NCBI GenBank assembly: GCA_019912505.1
Contig: JAIOIM010000648.1
Coordinates: 1 to 10,343 of the forward strand
Direction: 5' to 3'
DNA: 10,343 bases
Source of the DNA: Ignavibacteriaceae bacterium
GTDB taxonomy: Bacteria > Bacteroidota > Ignavibacteria > Ignavibacteriales > Ignavibacteriaceae
Position 1 is the stretch's first letter, and each line of letters starts with the position of its first letter. A program made the translations under genes and the position numbers. The notes under the pieces were generated by a model that saw only the letters and a program-made list of their open reading frames with translations, was not told where the DNA came from and ran no database searches. This document shows, piece after piece, positions 7,602-10,343 of the stretch.

Positions 7602-8303
7602 ATGACTTATCATTCGATACGAAATACTTCATACTTTACATCCTTTGGGTTACATTTTTTACTGTTGATAATTATGTATTTCGTATATATTTCTTTTGAC
7701 TTTCCGCCATTAGATTTTGTGGAATTATCTTTCGGCGTATCCGGCGGGTCGGGCTCGTCCGGTGCCACAGGAACACAGATTAACCAGATTGAAGAAGTTG
7801 CAGAAAGAACAGAGGAAACGACTACAGAAGATAATAAAAATCTTGAAGTAAAAGAAGTTGAGTTGCCGGTTGCAAAAAATAGTGCAAAAGAAAATGTTAT
7901 AACACCTGCTGATAAAGGAGTAAACCTTGCCGAAGCAACAAAAACAAAAAATGAACTTGACAAAACATCAAATGTTACGCAGCAAGGAAAAGGAAACAAA
8001 GCCGAAGGAGAGGGAAGTTTTGGTTATAAAATTGATTGGGGCGGACAGGGCACAAGGAAAATTTACAGCTTTTCTATCCCTCAATATCCGTCCGGTGTTT
8101 CTAAAGAAGTTGATATTCGTTTAAGATTTTCAATTTTGCCCGATGGTTCAGTAGGCACTATCTTTCCACAAACAAAAGCAGATACAAAGTTAGAGAACAC
8201 TGCTATCAATGCCCTGCGGCAGTGGAGGTTTGAACCTTTGTCCTCAAATCAAAAACAAATTGAGCAGGCTGCCGTTATTGTTTTTCCTTACCGGCTTCAA
8301 TAG
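7602..8303 (+). CDS. tonB: TonB-family energy transducer
   Basis: This 233-residue protein has the TonB plan. An N-terminal membrane helix (about 12-32) contains Ser14 and His18 spaced as SxxxH, the motif of E. coli TonB (Ser16/His20) needed for coupling to ExbB-ExbD. A Gly/Ser stretch follows (45-59), then a charged periplasmic linker to about 155. The C-terminal TonB domain (about 156-232) shows IPQYPSGVSKEVDIRLRFSI, LPDGSVG, and the helix/strand signature ENTAINALRQWRFEPL. That domain contacts the TonB box of outer-membrane receptors. The linker is unusual in having few prolines and no Pro-Glu/Pro-Lys repeats, being Glu/Lys/Thr-rich instead. It lies 6 bases after exbD, so the three motor genes are almost certainly co-expressed. 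The most likely outer-membrane partner in the same operon is the barrel protein at 3129-4724. Its 3' end overlaps a convergent gene by 29 bases. Confidence 0.92.
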   Translation: MTYHSIRNTSYFTSFGLHFLLLIIMYFVYISFDFPPLDFVELSFGVSGGSGSSGATGTQINQIEEVAERTEETTTEDNKNLEVKEVELPVAKNSAKENVITPADKGVNLAEATKTKNELDKTSNVTQQGKGNKAEGEGSFGYKIDWGGQGTRKIYSFSIPQYPSGVSKEVDIRLRFSILPDGSVGTIFPQTKADTKLENTAINALRQWRFEPLSSNQKQIEQAAVIVFPYRLQ

Positions 8304-8574
8304 GATCTTCGCCGTAATACATTTTGTAGAATAAATATTCCGCAACAGATAACAATGCCAGCGAAAAAGTATCTCTGTCAAAGTAAATCCCGAGTCCCGG
8401 CGGCTCCATTAACGCTTTTGCAACTATCCCTGTAATCGTCCAGCCCACAGTAAAAAGAATTGCAATTAAACCAATATTTAAAAAAGCAGAGGTGATGTTA
8501 TCGTCCTGCCATTTTTTTGTAAAGATTACTAAACCGAAAATAAGATGGGCAAAAAAGATAAATGCAGTAATCAT
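8275..8574 (-). CDS. Small membrane protein, unrecognised (99 aa)
   Basis: Three hydrophobic segments are visible at about residues 3-19, 28-52 and 67-85, so this should be a small inner-membrane protein. A loop with MEPPGLGIYFDRDTFSLAL (56-74) lies between the second and third, and the C-terminus is charged (EDPIEAGKEKQ). I do not recognise a family or function. Evidence that it is real is the clean membrane pattern and its position as the last gene of a minus-strand cluster, 5 bases after the stop of the preceding gene. Its final 29 bases run through the end of tonB on the other strand, so the last residues are encoded by DNA used in both directions. Confidence 0.8.
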   Translation of the reverse strand: MITAFIFFAHLIFGLVIFTKKWQDDNITSAFLNIGLIAILFTVGWTITGIVAKALMEPPGLGIYFDRDTFSLALLSVAEYLFYKMYYGEDPIEAGKEKQ

Positions 8575-8579
8575 AAATT

Positions 8580-9077
8580 TTAGGCACGCTTATTTACAAA
8601 AATCATTCCGCCGAGCCCGCCGAGCAGACCGAAAATGCCGTACATAATAGAATAGGAGAAATACATTGAAAATGTATAAATTGCCGAAAAGCCCGATGTT
8701 TTTATTTCCTTCGCCATCTCTTTATAAACTTCCATTGCAGCATTAAAAATAGGTGCGTTTCCGAACTCCTTTATCATTGATTCCATTTGAGGAAGTGCCT
8801 GGACAAAATCATTCGACTTAAAAATTAATGTTATGGCGGTCTCAAAAATTACGGCAAAAAAAGCTATAAAAAACCCGGTCGATAGTCCCATCAAAGAAGA
8901 TGTTTTACCGCTAATTGGCTTAGGTACTTTATTTAATTTGTGATGCAGCAATACTGCAATGCCTCCCGCAAAAGGTGCCAATAGGCAGCATCCGAACGCG
9001 CTCATTCCCGGTATTGTTGTAATAACAGCCGCACCAAAACCACTTACGAGCGGGGGCATAATGTTTTTAATATTCAT
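8580..9077 (-). CDS. Multi-pass membrane protein, possibly DUF4199-like (165 aa)
   Basis: The chain has a hydrophobic Gly-rich N-terminal region (about 8-45) with PGMSAFGCCLLAPFAGG and a Cys30-Cys31 pair. A membrane helix follows at about 62-86, then an amphipathic segment (91-125) with FVQALPQMESMIKEFG. A last hydrophobic region (about 130-161) ends in the Gly-rich GIFGLLGGLGGMIFVNKR. The size, helix layout and Gly-rich last helix recall DUF4199 membrane proteins of Bacteroidota, but the similarity is weak and I would not rely on it. The ATG overlaps the TGA of the upstream DUF2085 gene (ATGA), and the next gene starts 5 bases after this one ends, so it is in the middle of an operon. Function unknown. 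Confidence 0.82.
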   Translation of the reverse strand: MNIKNIMPPLVSGFGAAVITTIPGMSAFGCCLLAPFAGGIAVLLHHKLNKVPKPISGKTSSLMGLSTGFFIAFFAVIFETAITLIFKSNDFVQALPQMESMIKEFGNAPIFNAAMEVYKEMAKEIKTSGFSAIYTFSMYFSYSIMYGIFGLLGGLGGMIFVNKRA

Positions 9078-9535
9078 TTAGTCCTGTTTAATAAACTGTT
9101 TTCAATTGATGCCAAAATATAAATAAATAGAGTTGAACCGAAAAGTAAACCTGTAAAAAAAGCAATATAAAACGAATATTGATAAAGCCCGATAGTTAAA
9201 AAAATAACATCTAACAGCATCGGGACGGACATAATTAACAAAATGTTTATAGTGAGCGAAATTTTCTTTCGTACAAAAATAAAAGCAGGCACCGAAGCTA
9301 AAAATGCGCCGATGTAAATACCCGTGCATCTTGTACAAACAAACATGCTGTGCGAATGGTATGAAATAGTTTTAGCCGGGTTTTGATGACACACAGTTGA
9401 ATATAAAAACTTCGTGGGTATAAAAAGCAGAGCGATTTCGCGGGTATTAAAAAAGCTTAACGAAAAACCGGCAATCCACAAAATTAGTGCAGCAGTTAAA
9501 GCCCCCCTGAGCAAATAAAATTTTATCAGGCTCAT
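9074..9535 (-). CDS. DUF2085 family membrane protein with CHQ and CxRC motifs
   Basis: At 153 residues with about four hydrophobic segments, this fits the DUF2085 family of small predicted membrane proteins. The family signature is clear: STVCHQNPAKTISYHSH (46-62) followed by VCTRCTGIYIG (66-76), giving Cys49, His50, Cys67 and Cys70. The spacing of these residues suggests a metal or redox site close to the membrane face; that is inference, as the family's function is not established. Hydrophobic segments lie at about 10-28, 72-88, 94-116 and 119-142. The gene starts 5 bases after the NHL-protein gene ends and overlaps the next gene by ATGA, placing it in the same transcription unit. Confidence 0.9.
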   Translation of the reverse strand: MSLIKFYLLRGALTAALILWIAGFSLSFFNTREIALLFIPTKFLYSTVCHQNPAKTISYHSHSMFVCTRCTGIYIGAFLASVPAFIFVRKKISLTINILLIMSVPMLLDVIFLTIGLYQYSFYIAFFTGLLFGSTLFIYILASIENSLLNRTK

Positions 9536-9540
9536 CGGTA

Positions 9541-10343
9541 CTAATTTAATTTACGGAAAATAACTATTCTGTCTGCTAACAGAACATAAAACTTATGGTT
9601 GAATACCAAAGCACTGACGATATTCTTAAGTGGCTCACTCCCTTTTAGTTCAACTTTTTCAAGTTTTATTCCATCGTTGGTGGAGATGGTGCTAATGAAA
9701 ACAGTAGTGTCGTTTGAAGCGGTAAAATTGCCGAAAACGATATTCATATCATCAATTAAACCTTTATGGGGGAAAGACGCAATACCGTTACCGAAATTAT
9801 CAAATATTACAATGTTCTTATTATCGAGGACAAACATAGTACTGTTTTCGGCGGCTGAAAGCGTAACAGGTTTTGATAATTGAAACCTTCCGGCATCGTA
9901 CCCGCCGAAATTACGGATAAAGTTTCCGAACAAATCAAATTCAACTACACGGTTGTTTTCAGAGTCGAGTATAAACAAATCCCCCTGTCTGGAAACAGCA
10001 CAGCTTAATGGGTAGCCAAAAATTTCATCGTCATTATCGCTTTCCCGAGTAAAAAGTTGTGAAACAAAATTTAAGTCTTTATCAAAACTCTGCAGCCGGT
10101 TGTTGTTTTTGTCGCATACATAAATATTTAAGGTTGTTGCATAAACGCCCGTTGGGTCATCGAATGAGCCGCTGTTCCAACCGTAACCGCCGGCTTCTTT
10201 TAACAAAACACCGAGAGTATCGAGTTTATAAATTTCATCCGAATCAAAATCGGTTACATAAATATACCCTGCCGGACTTATGTAAAATGAAGAAGCATTT
10301 GAAAACTCACCGATTTCCGACTGAAAAATATACTGCTGTGCAG
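9541..10343 (-). CDS. NHL-type beta-propeller protein (5' end beyond window)
   Basis: The minus-strand frame is open from the right window edge to the TAG at 9541-9543, giving 266 visible residues. It contains repeats of the NHL/six-bladed propeller kind: a Gly followed by (I/L)(Y/F)(V/I)-x-D and then N-x-(V/I)-x-x-F. Examples are GYIYVTDFDSDEIYKLDTLG, NIYVCDKNNNRLQSFD, GDLFILDSENNRVVEFD and MFVLDNKNIVIFDNFG. Such propellers bind proteins or ligands and are usually exported. The first visible residues read AQQYIFQSEIG, which looks like a mature N-terminus right after a signal peptide cleavage site (x-A before Gln), so the true start is probably only about 20 codons beyond the edge. A TTG at 10204-10206 could be taken as a start, but the blade pattern continues upstream of it. 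It leads the cluster with DUF2085 and two small membrane proteins; a specific function cannot be assigned. Confidence 0.88.
   Translation of the reverse strand, partial: AQQYIFQSEIGEFSNASSFYISPAGYIYVTDFDSDEIYKLDTLGVLLKEAGGYGWNSGSFDDPTGVYATTLNIYVCDKNNNRLQSFDKDLNFVSQLFTRESDNDDEIFGYPLSCAVSRQGDLFILDSENNRVVEFDLFGNFIRNFGGYDAGRFQLSKPVTLSAAENSTMFVLDNKNIVIFDNFGNGIASFPHKGLIDDMNIVFGNFTASNDTTVFISTISTNDGIKLEKVELKGSEPLKNIVSALVFNHKFYVLLADRIVIFRKLN

Noticed and set aside
7610..7999. Minus-strand open frame of 129 codons opposite tonB
   Set aside because: Ser/Val/Phe-rich mirror of the Glu/Lys/Thr-rich TonB linker; the plus-strand TonB domains are clear.
8284..8325. Possible terminator hairpin between the convergent operons
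   Set aside because: Only a 4-base cggc/gccg match could be found, with no T-run after it.
9102..9338. Alternative minus-strand frame of 78 codons inside the DUF2085 gene
   Set aside because: Out of frame with the conserved CHQ/CxRC motif; Phe/Tyr-rich shadow of a membrane protein gene.
9599..9883. Plus-strand open frame of 94 codons opposite the NHL gene
   Set aside because: Antisense to clear propeller repeats; no recognisable pattern of its own.

Overview
The window is almost entirely coding and looks like the chromosome of a Gram-negative bacterium of the Bacteroidota/Chlorobiota/Ignavibacteria group. This rests on protein architecture: an HU-like domain joined to a SPOR domain, a very long secreted TPR protein, a TonB-receptor-like barrel, and DUF2085. 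It also rests on the AT-rich sequence, the lack of obvious Shine-Dalgarno sites, and tight gene packing with ATGA stop/start overlaps. The lineage is inferred from these features, not from a database match.

The plus strand (1-8303) reads as one co-directional envelope operon. It starts with the last 54 codons of an unrecognised gene (ends 166). Next come a 989-residue secreted TPR-repeat protein (163-3132) and a 531-residue secreted outer-membrane beta-barrel protein (3129-4724), each joined to the previous gene by a 4-base ATGA overlap. After a 51-base AT-rich gap, the largest in the operon, there is a 575-residue single-pass membrane protein with a cytoplasmic HU-like domain and a periplasmic SPOR domain (4776-6503). 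An ExbB/TolQ-type proton channel (6529-7182), an ExbD/TolR protein (7191-7595) and a TonB protein (7602-8303) follow at gaps of 25, 8 and 6 bases.

Read together, ExbB, ExbD and TonB form a proton-motive-force motor that pulls on outer-membrane partners. The TPR protein, the barrel and the PG-binding SPOR protein are candidate partners or scaffolds. The linkage resembles Tol-Pal/CpoB or the TPR-plus-TolQR machines of gliding bacteria in general plan, but the exact role is not visible from sequence.

The minus strand (8275-10343) carries a second, convergent cluster transcribed from the right edge leftward. It contains an NHL-type beta-propeller protein (5' end outside the window), a DUF2085 membrane protein with a CHQ...CxRC motif, and two small unrecognised membrane proteins, with junctions of 5, -4 and 5 bases. 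Its last gene overlaps the 3' end of tonB by 29 bases. No RNA genes, mobile elements, CRISPR arrays or convincing terminators were seen.
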